NCBI RefSeq assembly: GCF_021390595.1
Contig: NZ_JAJEJR010000003.1
Location: forward strand, 186,001-250,000
Length of the DNA: 64,000 bases
Reading direction: 5' to 3'
From: Paraburkholderia sp. HP33-1
GTDB lineage: Bacteria > Pseudomonadota > Gammaproteobacteria > Burkholderiales > Burkholderiaceae
The translations under genes and the position numbers were made by a program. The notes below the pieces were generated by a model, which saw only the letters and a program-made list of their open reading frames with translations, was not told the DNA's origin and ran no database searches. Each line of letters starts with the position of its first letter. Position 1 is the first letter of the stretch. Shown piece by piece: positions 1 through 8,375 of this stretch.

Positions 1-93
1 GTCTCCACGGATTGCAATCTCGTCGAAGCCGCAGAGAAGCCTATCGGAGTGGTCCAGATCACACCTACGGTTAAGCAGACGTGTCGTCTTTGA
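1..93 (+). CDS. possible C-terminal end of a truncated gene
   Basis: Frame 1 is open from the window edge to a TGA at 91-93 and reads as a plausible 30-residue protein tail. There is no recognisable motif and the start lies outside the window. It could equally be chance. The product is not recognised. Confidence 0.25.
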   Translation, partial: VSTDCNLVEAAEKPIGVVQITPTVKQTCRL

Positions 94-176
94 ACCTGCG
101 TGGCACCGGATGAAAGCGCTGTGAACGATGTCTGCACCCGTATGGCCGGTTCCTGTCGCCTCTAGCTCATGCTCTG

Positions 177-1226
177 CTACAACTGAAGACCAGATGCGCA
201 TTTCAGCGCTTCCTCCCAGAATCGACGTGTTAAAAGCCCCGCATCGTCCTCGCGCGCCAGTGCTGCCGCTTCACCGGCCCAGAGAAGCGAAAAATCGCTG
301 TATCCACTTTGTTCGAACGCGGCGCGAAGCGGATCCACGGCGCCAGTTGCCAGCGGAAATGAGGGGGCAACGGCGTTCATCGGCCCTTGTTCGAGCATGA
401 AGCGGGTCATCAATCCGCGTGCCGGCCGACCCGTGTAAAGATTAGTCAGCCTTGTCATGTCGTCACGCGCGGCACGCAAGGCTGCGCGGTGAATGCCGGA
501 CCTGCCTGCCTGAGGTGTTAGCAAGTAGGCCGTTCCTATCTGCACAGCACTCGCGCCGAGCGCAAAGGCCGCTGCAATCCCCCTTCCGTCAGCAATCCCG
601 CCCGACGCAATGACGGGCACACTCACCGCGTCGACGATCTGCGGCAAAAGCGCGAACAAACCGGGCTGCGCATTGATATCGCTGGTAAGGAACATGCCGC
701 GATGGCCGCCAGCCTCTGCGCCCTGCGCGATGATAGCGTCGACACCGCGATCCGCAAGCCAGCGCGCCTCTTCGACCGTCGTCGCGGAAGACAGAATCAT
801 CGCACCGGTATTCCTTACCCGAGCAAGCAGGTCCTCGTCGGGCAGCCCAAAATGGAAGCTGATAACAGGTGGCCTAGTCTCTTCTATCACATCGCACATG
901 ACCTCGTCGAAAGGCGCCCTACCCGGTCCTCTCCGGACAGCGGACAAATCAAGGCCGATTTCCCTGTAATAGGGGGCGAGTAATTCGTGCCATTTCGCTT
1001 CGGCTCCCTCATCCAGGCTCGGCGGAGTGTGACAGAAGAAATTGACGTTGAACGGAGCTGACGTTCCCGCGCGAATTGAGGCGATCTGTTCGCGTAGTTG
1101 TGCCGGGCTGAGCGCGGCACAAGCAAGCGAACCCAGACCACCTGCCTCGCTGACGGCGATTGTCAGAGGGCTCAGAGAACCGACCATCGGCGCTTGAACA
1201 AGAGGAAGGCGGGAAGGAAGCGTCAT
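177..1226 (-). CDS. nitronate monooxygenase (2-nitropropane dioxygenase family)
   Basis: A 349-residue FMN-dependent TIM-barrel protein of the NMO/NPD family, which oxidises alkyl nitronates such as propionate-3-nitronate. The N-terminus (LPLVQAPM) is the usual first strand. The segments GAEAGGHRG (about residue 170) and IASGGIADGRG followed by GASAVQIGTAYL (about 210-240) are the phosphate/FMN loops of the family. The frame stays open upstream, but the ATG at 1226 begins exactly where homology-like sequence begins, and the extension runs into an intergenic repeat, so I choose 1226. The gene stands alone. Some family members act as enoyl-ACP reductases (FabK), but the length and the absence of an adjacent fab gene favour NMO. 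Confidence 0.85.
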   Translation of the reverse strand: MTLPSRLPLVQAPMVGSLSPLTIAVSEAGGLGSLACAALSPAQLREQIASIRAGTSAPFNVNFFCHTPPSLDEGAEAKWHELLAPYYREIGLDLSAVRRGPGRAPFDEVMCDVIEETRPPVISFHFGLPDEDLLARVRNTGAMILSSATTVEEARWLADRGVDAIIAQGAEAGGHRGMFLTSDINAQPGLFALLPQIVDAVSVPVIASGGIADGRGIAAAFALGASAVQIGTAYLLTPQAGRSGIHRAALRAARDDMTRLTNLYTGRPARGLMTRFMLEQGPMNAVAPSFPLATGAVDPLRAAFEQSGYSDFSLLWAGEAAALAREDDAGLLTRRFWEEALKCASGLQL

Positions 1227-1681
1227 TATCTCGTTTGCAAGAAGGCTAATATGTTCCGAGGCCGACTTCGCAGGTATTGGAGGTGAGATACCCTGCTGTT
1301 TGTGCATCCTGCCTTGGCCGGTGGCGAGAGGCGATCTTATCTGCATTGTTCGCGGGTTGCACGCGCTCATTCCTGGATGGCGCCGGCAGTGAACCTCGCG
1401 CGAGAGGGAAGGCAGCCGCTTGATAGTGCCCATACCGCGTTGTGCGCCGTGATGCAGCCAAGCGGCGCCCCCTCTCCCGGCATCTGACATACAGGGGGCA
1501 CCGATTGTCGACGATCGTCATCGCAACGTCGAACGTCTCTAGCTGGCCGACCCCGGTCCGACACTGACCCCGATCAATCGCTGATTGCAGCAAATATCCG
1601 GAAGGCATAAGTCGACCCGGATCGGTCGGTCGAACTTCTCGAAAGCGGTCGGTCACTCGTCGGTCGTGAGGCCACATCGTA
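1227..1681. other. 455-bp gap with dispersed repeat
   Basis: No convincing gene. A minus-strand frame is open across most of the gap but runs through the repeat at 1503-1609 and has no family features. The last 70 bases before the GST gene end contain several short cggtcggtc/cgaaagcgg runs, which look like further degenerate repeat units. Confidence 0.6.
1503..1609 (+). repeat. dispersed intergenic repeat, copy 1 (most complete)
   Basis: Composite element. The left 50 bases (1503-1552) start with CGATTGTCGACGAT and match by eye, with equal spacing, 4823-4872 and 6042-6091. The right 66 bases (1544-1609, starting CTGGCCG and ending AAGGCAT) match 3942-4007 with about eight differences and no gaps. 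All copies lie between genes and face the same way. Confidence 0.7.
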
Positions 1682-2335
1682 TTACACCAATGGCGCTGCA
1701 AGCCCTTCCGTTTTAATCACGCGCTGGATCGCAGGTCGCGTTAGCATCCGTTGCAAATACTGACCGAGCAGTGGCCATACGCGCGCGGGTTTCGTGAAGC
1801 CCCTTGTCCATCGGCAGAGCATGAATACGTACGGATCAAGGATCGTGTATTGGTCCCCCAGCAACCAAGGGCCATCGCTCGATTGAAGTTGCGACTCCAA
1901 CTGGTCAAGCAAGATGCCGATCTTCGATTCGGCATGAGTTTGCACTTGGTTCGCGCCCAGCACGTTGTTGGCATCCACCCAACGCTCGGGATAAAAATAG
2001 ACAATCAACGCCGTTTGCAGTGTGTTCGTCAACCACATGAGCCATTTGTAGAACTGGGCCCGTTCCGGCGTTGCCAGTGCGGGCGCCATTCCGCTTTCTG
2101 GATGTGTGTCGGCCAAATGCAGGCAAATGGCTGCCGTCTCATACAGCACCATGTCGCCATCAACCAATACAGGAATCAATCCGTTGGGATTCAGTCGTAG
2201 ATAGTCCGCCGACTTATGCTCATCCAGCGTGCGATCTACAAGCACTAACCCGAAAGGCTGGCCGATTTCTTCCAGAACAATGTGGGGGGCCATGCTTGCG
2301 TTGCTGGGGTAATAGAACAGTTTCTTAGTGGTCAT
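1682..2335 (-). CDS. glutathione S-transferase family protein
   Basis: A 217-residue cytosolic GST. The N-terminal thioredoxin-like domain (about 1-80) shows the first strand FYYPSNASM, the cis-proline segment NPNGLIPVL (about 52-60) and the glutathione-binding ETAAICLHLAD helix start (about 70). The all-helical C-terminal domain follows. The ATG at 2335 fits family length; the open frame upstream has no family sequence. The substrate cannot be told. The neighbour downstream (nitronate monooxygenase) is separated by a 455-bp repeat-bearing gap, so they are probably not one operon. Confidence 0.85.
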   Translation of the reverse strand: MTTKKLFYYPSNASMAPHIVLEEIGQPFGLVLVDRTLDEHKSADYLRLNPNGLIPVLVDGDMVLYETAAICLHLADTHPESGMAPALATPERAQFYKWLMWLTNTLQTALIVYFYPERWVDANNVLGANQVQTHAESKIGILLDQLESQLQSSDGPWLLGDQYTILDPYVFMLCRWTRGFTKPARVWPLLGQYLQRMLTRPAIQRVIKTEGLAAPLV

Positions 2336-2613
2336 GTTTGACGTCGATTGCTGATGTCTAGATTGGCTTGCGCGCATGATGATACTGCGGTAACTCACGT
2401 GCTCCCACTGCACATATACATCCGGGCAATTGTTGACGGTCTACGCGCCGATGTTGACTGGCCGATCAGGGCCGGGTACAGCCTGAGGCAATTCGCATAC
2501 ACAGCCTGAGCCTCGCAAGGCTGCGATCGGCAGCACGCCACCCGTTGTGGACGCTCGTCGCATCACGCTATATGACTGAACCTCTCTTCGAAACGGCCGC
2601 TCGTGTGGGACGT

Positions 2614-3195
2614 TCACGAACATCGTCGAATGATTTCAAGATCATCAACTGGCTTTTCGTTGTAGCGTCCGTCGTGGTTGTCAATGTGATAGACATTGAC
2701 CTTAAGTGGCGTCCCCGGCTGAACCGTTACTTCATAGTTTTCCCCAGATTTCGGCGTAAAGCGGAATGCATTATCGAATTGATCTCGCCCCGGAAGGACG
2801 ACGCGCAGGGTCAGCAAATGATCCGCTTGCATCCTGATTTCAAAGTAACTCCGCGCGATATAGGCGCCGTCGATTGGCATATCCAGTCGCGGCTGCTGTC
2901 GATGGCCAGGAATGAGAATTATTGTATGGTCGTTCTTGGGAGGAACGTCCGCCACGCCGATGGGCTCGCCACCAAGCGCACCGCCCAGTGGATCGCTAGG
3001 CAGATAGCAACCCGGCAATGCAGGCGGTTGATAAAGAAAGAACGCTCCTTCGCCAATCTCTCGGAAGCGAATATTTGCCGTCGGTACACCGGGAGGAGGC
3101 ACGTAGTTTGTTGTGACGCAACCAGCAGCGAGGCAGCAGGATGCCAACATCGATATGCGAGCCAAGAGGCTCATTGCTCGTCCTGTTGCTTTCAT
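2614..3195 (-). CDS. predicted lipoprotein of unknown function
   Basis: 193 residues with a lipoprotein signal: hydrophobic stretch, then lipobox LAAGC with the lipidated Cys at about 26. The mature part is beta-rich with no family I recognise. Its ATG overlaps the stop of the upstream lipoprotein gene by four bases (ATGA), so the two are translationally coupled. An ATG seven codons further in (MSLLARIS) would also give a complete signal peptide. Probably an envelope protein working with its neighbour; function unknown. Confidence 0.7.
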   Translation of the reverse strand: MKATGRAMSLLARISMLASCCLAAGCVTTNYVPPPGVPTANIRFREIGEGAFFLYQPPALPGCYLPSDPLGGALGGEPIGVADVPPKNDHTIILIPGHRQQPRLDMPIDGAYIARSYFEIRMQADHLLTLRVVLPGRDQFDNAFRFTPKSGENYEVTVQPGTPLKVNVYHIDNHDGRYNEKPVDDLEIIRRCS

Positions 3196-3773
3196 TGCGG
3201 CAACAACTCCTGTCTGACCTCGATCTTGCCGCTGTACGCATTGGGGATCGCCCACAGCTTTCCGTTTGCACTCGACAGCACCAACCGATCAGACTCCGAC
3301 GAAGCCGAATACGCAATGAAGTATCGAGCTGTGCGCGGAATGGGGAAATAACCTTCTTTGTAACCTCCCGCAAAGAAGCTCACCCCCTCTCTGCCTTTGA
3401 ATGATTCGACGTCGCTGATGACGCGCTTGCTTTCGTCAAGGAACATTACGTAGGGTTTGAGGATCGTTGCGAGCGGCAACCACTCGTTTGAAGCCCACGT
3501 TCGTATACGCAAGACAGACACGGACGGCTGTTGCTCGATTGAAAAAGCTGCATACACGCCGAGTCCGTCCGGAAATCGACCGACCGGCGATGTATCCGCA
3601 TCGAATCTAATGGTCTTCGCGTCGTTTAGCGAAAGTGGTAGATAAGACATCTCGGCAAAGCTGTGGACGCCAACGCGCGCTTCGGGCAACGGCGTTGCAA
3701 CAAGCGGAGGGCTCGCGCATCCGGTCAGAGCTATGGAAAGTACACTGATTGATATCCAAAACCACAGTTTCAA
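3192..3773 (-). CDS. predicted lipoprotein, MalM-like
   Basis: 193 residues. The lipoprotein signal ends at lipobox LTGC (Cys19). The mature chain contains a beta-sandwich-like pattern (LRIRTWASNEW, LPLATILKPYVMFLDES, then a C-terminal SDRLVLSSANGKLWAIPNAYSGKIEV) reminiscent of the MalM family of periplasmic proteins. This resemblance is weak and by eye. The next lipoprotein gene starts inside its stop codon, indicating a two-gene operon. No sugar-transport genes are adjacent, so a maltose role is not implied. Confidence 0.65.
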   Translation of the reverse strand: MKLWFWISISVLSIALTGCASPPLVATPLPEARVGVHSFAEMSYLPLSLNDAKTIRFDADTSPVGRFPDGLGVYAAFSIEQQPSVSVLRIRTWASNEWLPLATILKPYVMFLDESKRVISDVESFKGREGVSFFAGGYKEGYFPIPRTARYFIAYSASSESDRLVLSSANGKLWAIPNAYSGKIEVRQELLPQ

Positions 3774-4140
3774 GCTTACCTCCGCCGTTCAACTAAGAGT
3801 AATTCTCTTAACTACGGCAGCGAAAGGCATTTCTTAAGGGAGTATCCATTTCGTGGATAGGGAGGGATAACAACGATGTCTAACTCAGGCCGTTCTCCGC
3901 GCTCTAGCAGACGTTCACTGTTCGCCGACCTATGTCCGCAACTGGCCGACCCCGGTCCAACGCAGCCCCTGATCAATCGCTGATTGCAGCGAATATCCGA
4001 AAGGCATCCGCCGCCCACGGCGGACAGTCGGAATCCCCGGAAGCCGACATTCGTAAGTCGCAGTTTCTCGATTTAGCCGGCAGCTCGTATGGTTAACTTC
4101 CAGGTGATAATTAACGTCCCGCTTTTAACCTACGACACCT
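3774..4140. other. 367-bp gap with dispersed repeat
   Basis: Divergent gap between the lipoprotein pair and the HD-domain gene. It holds the repeat copy at 3942-4007 and a short inverted repeat (CCGCC-GCCCAC-GGCGG) just after it at 4008-4023. The last 60 bases before 4141 are AT-rich and may hold the promoter of the HD gene, but no consensus boxes were assigned. Confidence 0.5.
3942..4007 (+). repeat. dispersed intergenic repeat, copy 2 (right half)
   Basis: 66 bases aligning without gaps to 1544-1609 with about eight mismatches; both begin CTGGCCGACCCCGGTCC and share ATCAATCGCTGATTGCAGC. The left half of the element is too degraded here to align with confidence. Confidence 0.75.
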
Positions 4141-4785
4141 ATGACGACAGCTGCGTTTGCACCATTTCAAGAACTGGCCAAATCCTTGCTGGCTTACTGG
4201 AGCGAGGCTAATGGTGACGGTTCCCATGACACTTCGCACTTACAACGTGTCTGGAAAAACGCGGCAGCTATACATGCTGAGGAAGGCGGAGATCCCGAAG
4301 TTTTGTTTGCGGCAACGTTACTGCACGACTGCGTGGCGGTAGAGAAAAATTCGCCGCTTCGAGCGCAGGCATCGCGCCTATCGGCCGAAAAGGCTGCTCA
4401 AGTGCTGAAGTCCCTGGATTGGCCGGAGGCGAAGATCCAAGCTGTGGCGCATGCTGTCGAGGCACATAGCTTTTCGGCCGGTGTCGTGCCGACGACAGTC
4501 GAGGCAAGATCGCTACAAGATGCCGATCGACTTGATGCGATCGGAATGCTAGGGGTTGCGCGTTGCTTCTATGTTGCTGGGCGAATGGGCAGTGCTTTGT
4601 ATGACTCCACAGATCCCCACGCATCGGAAAGAGCTCTTGATGACACGCGATATGCGATCGATCACTTCCACACGAAATTACTGAAGCTTGCGTCCGACTT
4701 TCAAACCGTCACCGGCGCCCGTTTGGCCAAGCTTCGCCACGACCGGTTGCAGCGATTTCTTGACGAATTCGCCGATGAAATTTGA
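4141..4785 (+). CDS. HD domain-containing phosphohydrolase
   Basis: 214 residues with the HD-superfamily metal motif H...HD...D: His33 in SHLQRV, His62-Asp63 in TLLHDCVAV, further His residues in VAHAVEAHSFS, and Asp in LQDADRLDAIG. The arrangement and length resemble the YedJ-type single-domain HD proteins. The family hydrolyses phosphate esters of nucleotides or other small molecules; the substrate here is unknown. It is a single-gene unit flanked by repeat-bearing gaps. Confidence 0.8.
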   Translation: MTTAAFAPFQELAKSLLAYWSEANGDGSHDTSHLQRVWKNAAAIHAEEGGDPEVLFAATLLHDCVAVEKNSPLRAQASRLSAEKAAQVLKSLDWPEAKIQAVAHAVEAHSFSAGVVPTTVEARSLQDADRLDAIGMLGVARCFYVAGRMGSALYDSTDPHASERALDDTRYAIDHFHTKLLKLASDFQTVTGARLAKLRHDRLQRFLDEFADEI

Positions 4786-4822
4786 TTGCATTGTTAGGAA
4801 CGTACGGCGGCGTTTTGAGGGC

Positions 4823-4872
4823 CGATTGTCGAGGATCTAGCTATCATCATCGAAGGTCGCTTCCTGGCCGCG
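4823..4872 (+). repeat. dispersed intergenic repeat, copy 3 (left half)
   Basis: 50 bases with the same three-block spacing as 1503-1552 and 6042-6091: CGATTGTCGAGGAT, a variable 14-base block, then CGAAGGTCGC-TTCCTGGCCGCG. It sits between the HD and GFA genes. Confidence 0.6.
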
Positions 4873-4963
4873 TACTGCCTCACTTGGTCGGAATCTCACG
4901 AGTTATCGTGGACGATCGATTTGTCAGCAGTAGGACATTGGAATATGTCAACAAACGGCAGGG

Positions 4964-5356
4964 CTAACCGGCTTCGGGATATTCAGGCAGACCGTCCGCT
5001 GTCCTATCCCAGGTTAGCCGGTACTTGATCCAGGTGTGAGTCGCTGGAGGAACTTCGCCAGGTTCATCGAGGGAGCAGGTCGAAACATCCACCACGTCGG
5101 GCGATTCGGCGTTTGCATAAGCCAATGGCGTCCCGCAATCACCGCAAAACGCGCGAAGAACCCCCGGGCTGGATTCAAACGTCTTTGGAGTGCCTTGTAC
5201 CCAACGGAGTCCGTCCTTGCTTACACTGAACCAGGCAACCGCTGGCGCTGCCGATACCTTCCGGCATGTGGCGCAGTGGCAAAGCGTCGTGTCGAACGGA
5301 GTCGAATGAATCTCATACCGGATGGCACGGCAGTAGCATCCACCTGTCAGCATCAA
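4964..5356 (-). CDS. GFA family zinc-binding protein
   Basis: 130 residues of the Gfa/CENP-V fold. Zinc ligands are all present: Cys7 and Cys9 (GGCYC), Cys26, Cys28 and Cys31 (CHCATC), and Cys71 and Cys74 (CGDCG). The founding member was described as a glutathione-dependent formaldehyde-activating enzyme, but most relatives have no proven reaction, so this should be read as a fold assignment. A second Met at residue 2 is an equally good start. Flanked by short gaps with no operon partner. Confidence 0.85.
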   Translation of the reverse strand: MMLTGGCYCRAIRYEIHSTPFDTTLCHCATCRKVSAAPAVAWFSVSKDGLRWVQGTPKTFESSPGVLRAFCGDCGTPLAYANAESPDVVDVSTCSLDEPGEVPPATHTWIKYRLTWDRTADGLPEYPEAG

Positions 5357-5532
5357 ATCCCTCGACCTATCGTTCCTGAACGGATTGTCGGCAATCCAGG
5401 GTAGCTTGTCGAGCGACCGAAACTGGCCGCACTCGGCAGCATATGGCGAGCCTTCGCGATGCTCGAACTTCTGTAGCCGACACTAACGACCGGCCGCGCA
5501 CTATGACTGCTAACCCAAGCTAGCGTTCTACT

Positions 5533-5976
5533 TCAGGCTGGGCCAGGCTCACGCACATAGTAGATGTCCCATTCTGCTTCGTCACTCTGTATGAAGCCAT
5601 ACCGCAGGTAGAAGCGGTTTGAATCACTGCCGCGCAAAGCACCCACGTGGATTGGCATGCGTTGCGCGTCGGCGTTCGCGAAGACATCCCGCAAGACGGC
5701 TGCGCCGATCCCTTTGCCTTGATGCTGGGGCAGAATGTAAAGGTGGTCCAAGAGCCAGTGGCCTTCCTGTGGGCGAATCAGAATAAATCCTGACTGAACA
5801 CCATCGACCTCTATGAATCGACACAGCGCAGGGTCGAACGATGCGAGGAAGCGCTCGCGAGCACGTTGGGGGTCGAAACGACCGATTCTCTCCAAGCTCT
5901 CGCGCATCGCGGCGATACGAATGGCAACCAGTGTGTCGACATCGGATTGCGTCGTTGTAGGGAAGGAGATGTTCAT
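5533..5976 (-). CDS. GNAT family N-acetyltransferase
   Basis: 147 residues with one GNAT fold. Motif A, the acetyl-CoA pyrophosphate loop, is visible as YILPQHQGKGIGAAVL (about 90-105). The upstream strand GHWLLDHLY and the C-terminal RFYLRYGF segment complete the fold. The acceptor substrate cannot be predicted. Single gene. Confidence 0.85.
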   Translation of the reverse strand: MNISFPTTTQSDVDTLVAIRIAAMRESLERIGRFDPQRARERFLASFDPALCRFIEVDGVQSGFILIRPQEGHWLLDHLYILPQHQGKGIGAAVLRDVFANADAQRMPIHVGALRGSDSNRFYLRYGFIQSDEAEWDIYYVREPGPA

Positions 5977-6041
5977 TGGGAGCGACTTCTGATCAAAGAA
6001 TTGTTTTGGCGAGGCTTATCTCTTCTGCGAGTACGTCGCGT

Positions 6042-6140
6042 CGATTGTCGACGATTTCTGCTTTGATGGCGAAGGTCCGCTCCTGGCCGCGCAAAGACCT
6101 TCATGCGTGACGTGGGCCAACGAACAGATCGCTGATCGGT
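6042..6140 (+). repeat. dispersed intergenic repeat, copy 4
   Basis: The left 50 bases (6042-6091) match copies 1 and 3. Downstream, AACAGATCGCTGATCGG corresponds to the ATCAATCGCTGATTGCA part of the right half of copies 1 and 2, but is more diverged. It lies in the gap in front of the acetamidase gene. Confidence 0.55.
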
Positions 6141-6190
6141 GTTCGTGCTCCGATAAAACGACTGGTAGCCGGCATTCCAAGGAGCGAGCA

Positions 6191-7141
6191 ATGCACGAAA
6201 AGCCCGGCACGCGCCACACGATTCATGAGCATCAGAACCACCTGGGATGGGACAACTCGCTAAGGCCGGTACTGACCGTCGCGCCACACGAAACCGTCGA
6301 GTTCTTTCCGGTAGACGCTTCCGGCGGACAACTCACCGCCAACTCGACTGTCGCCGACATTCCTAGGTTGGACTTTGCAAGGGTGAACCCGGTTGTCGGC
6401 CCAGTGTATATCGACGGCGCAGAGCCGGGCGACGCCGTCAAGGTGACGCTCTTATCGTTCGCCCCTTCGGGCTGGGGTTGGACGGCGAACATTCCCGGTT
6501 TTGGCCTGCTGGCAGATCAGTTTCCGGAGCCTGCGCTGCATATCTGGAAATATGAGCCGGACCTGACGGCCCCGGCGATGTTCGGACCAGGAGGCCGCGT
6601 TCCGTTGAAGCCATTTTGCGGCACGATTGGCCTCGCCCCAAATGAAGCGGGTGTACATAGTGTGATTCCACCCCGCCGTGTCGGTGGCAACATGGATATC
6701 CGCGACATTTGTGCCGGCACCGAACTCTATCTTCCCGTCGAGGTGAACGGTGCGTTGTTCTCCGTCGGCGACACGCATGCCGCGCAGGGGGACGGCGAGG
6801 TGTGCGGAACGGCGATCGAAAGTCCCGTATCTCTGGCGGCAGAGTTCGAATTGATCAAAGGGGCGAACCTCCCGTTTCCCCGATTCACCACGCCGGGCCC
6901 CGTGAGTCGTCACCTGGACGCAAACGGCTACGAGGTCACCACGGGCATTGGTCCGGATCTGATGGAAGGAGCCAGGGCTGCAGTATCCGGGATGATCGAC
7001 CTGCTGACGAAACAACACCATATCAGTGCAATCGATGCTTACCTGCTGTGCAGTGTTTGCGCCGACTTGCGCATCAACGAAATCGTCGACCGACCTAACT
7101 GGATCGTCTCGCTCTACTTCCCGCGTATCGTATTCGAGTGA
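6191..7141 (+). CDS. acetamidase/formamidase family protein
   Basis: 316 residues of the FmdA_AmdA family, which hydrolyses formamide or acetamide to ammonia and the acid. Family features: the N-terminal strand pair ending GPVYIDGAEPGDAVKV, the FCGTIGLAPNEAGVHSVIPPRRVGGNMDIRD block (about 140-170) and GDTHAAQGDGEVCGTAIE (about 195-212), which carries the conserved active-site His/Asp/Glu set. The ATG at 6191 follows an AAGGAG ribosome site at 6179-6184; the frame is open further upstream but through a repeat. No amide transporter genes are adjacent. Confidence 0.85.
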   Translation: MHEKPGTRHTIHEHQNHLGWDNSLRPVLTVAPHETVEFFPVDASGGQLTANSTVADIPRLDFARVNPVVGPVYIDGAEPGDAVKVTLLSFAPSGWGWTANIPGFGLLADQFPEPALHIWKYEPDLTAPAMFGPGGRVPLKPFCGTIGLAPNEAGVHSVIPPRRVGGNMDIRDICAGTELYLPVEVNGALFSVGDTHAAQGDGEVCGTAIESPVSLAAEFELIKGANLPFPRFTTPGPVSRHLDANGYEVTTGIGPDLMEGARAAVSGMIDLLTKQHHISAIDAYLLCSVCADLRINEIVDRPNWIVSLYFPRIVFE

Positions 7142-7159
7142 CATCATCAAGGAGATCTC

Positions 7160-7195
7160 ATGGCTCGCCAGAGTTATTCGATGGTGCATCGATAA
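7160..7195 (+). other. 11-codon open frame with a strong ribosome site, possible gene remnant
   Basis: Eighteen bases after the amidase stop there is AAGGAG (7149-7154), a 5-base spacer, and an ATG opening 11 codons before TAA. The signal quality suggests the start of a former downstream gene of the amidase operon that was cut off, or a short leader. No protein family can be judged from 11 residues. Confidence 0.25.
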
Positions 7196-7262
7196 AGGCG
7201 GCCCAGGTATGCTCCTGCCCAGGCATCAGGCTGGATTCGATCGAGTTGGAATGGACACCGCC

Positions 7263-8375
7263 CTAAGTCACCGCACGCAACACCAACGTATCGTCCGCGC
7301 CCCGCTTCACACCAGCGCCGAAAGGTCGGCTCTCCTGATTGAGCGTTTCTTCGAGCCATCGAATGCCTTCTTCAGGCGCCCGGTTGATGCAGAAGCGCCG
7401 TATCTGGACCGGTGTCATCGACAGCTCGACCAGCTTGCCCGTACCAGGGTCGAGGGTAGGGAAATACATCAGCGCGAGGTCGCCGCGATACGATTCCTCA
7501 CCGCTGATGCCTTCGTAGTCGTTGATGAAGTCGCCGGCGCCGTACAGGATGAGCTTGTCCCGATACACCTCGATGCCCTTCACGTGATGCGATGAATGCC
7601 CGTGTACAACATCAGCCGCTGCCGAATCTATGAGGCCGCGCGCGAAACGTCGCTGCGACACGGGTATGTCGAAATCGAAATTCGCACCCCAATGGATCGA
7701 GACGACAACAATATCGGCAGGCTGCCTGACCGTATGCACCTGTGCCGCGATCGCGCGTACGCAATCGGCGGACAGATCCTTGAGCCGGTTCACGCCAGCG
7801 CGGCCCCGGACGGCAGCCCAGTTCTCACTCACGCCGCTGCTTTCCGTCGCATAGGCAAAGATCAGCACTCTGCCGCCGCCCGCCAGGTCGATCAGCGCGG
7901 GCGTGGCCGCCTCGACCTCGTCCTGCCCTGCGCCCACCGTATGAATAGCGGCGGCATGCAGGGTATCCAGGGTTTCGGTCAACCCACGGTAGCCCCAGTC
8001 GAGCACGTGATTGTTCGCGAGCGAGCAGCAGTCGATTTTCGCAGCGCACAGGACAGGTACGTTGGCAGGATGCATGCGGTAATGGATGCCCTTCCCCGGC
8101 CATGCGTCCTCGCTGCATGTAACGGCCGTCTCCAGATTGATGATGCGTGCGTCAGGACTCACTCGCTCCAGTTCGTGCAGCGCATCGCCCCACACATAGT
8201 CGAATGGGACACACTCCGGCAAGGGGCCGGATTTCGCCTCGGCGAGGCTCACGTAGTCTCTCGCCGAACGCACGCACGGCTCGAAGAGATGGGGCCGGTT
8301 GGGATGCGCCAATATCTGATCGATACCACGCCCCAACATCACGTCCCCGCACAGAAACAGCGTGATGCAGTTCAT
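7263..8375 (-). CDS. CapA family metallophosphatase-like protein
   Basis: 370 residues of the CapA/PgsA (YwtB) family, a calcineurin-like phosphoesterase fold linked to poly-gamma-glutamate capsule synthesis in Bacillus. Metal-site motifs: GDVMLGR near the N-terminus (residues 10-16), NLETAVT (about 79), SLANNHVLDWGYRG (about 117-130), SIHWGANFD (about 228) and HGHSSHHVKGIE (about 257). There is no signal peptide or membrane segment and no pgsB/pgsC neighbour, so capsule synthesis is not supported; many lone CapA-like proteins have unknown substrates. The ATG overlaps the stop of a possible small upstream frame. Confidence 0.8.
   Translation of the reverse strand: MNCITLFLCGDVMLGRGIDQILAHPNRPHLFEPCVRSARDYVSLAEAKSGPLPECVPFDYVWGDALHELERVSPDARIINLETAVTCSEDAWPGKGIHYRMHPANVPVLCAAKIDCCSLANNHVLDWGYRGLTETLDTLHAAAIHTVGAGQDEVEAATPALIDLAGGGRVLIFAYATESSGVSENWAAVRGRAGVNRLKDLSADCVRAIAAQVHTVRQPADIVVVSIHWGANFDFDIPVSQRRFARGLIDSAAADVVHGHSSHHVKGIEVYRDKLILYGAGDFINDYEGISGEESYRGDLALMYFPTLDPGTGKLVELSMTPVQIRRFCINRAPEEGIRWLEETLNQESRPFGAGVKRGADDTLVLRAVT

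Noticed and set aside
1246-1701. 151-codon minus-strand frame
   Set aside because: It runs through the dispersed repeat, has no family features and overlaps the end of the GST gene; open by chance in repeat DNA.
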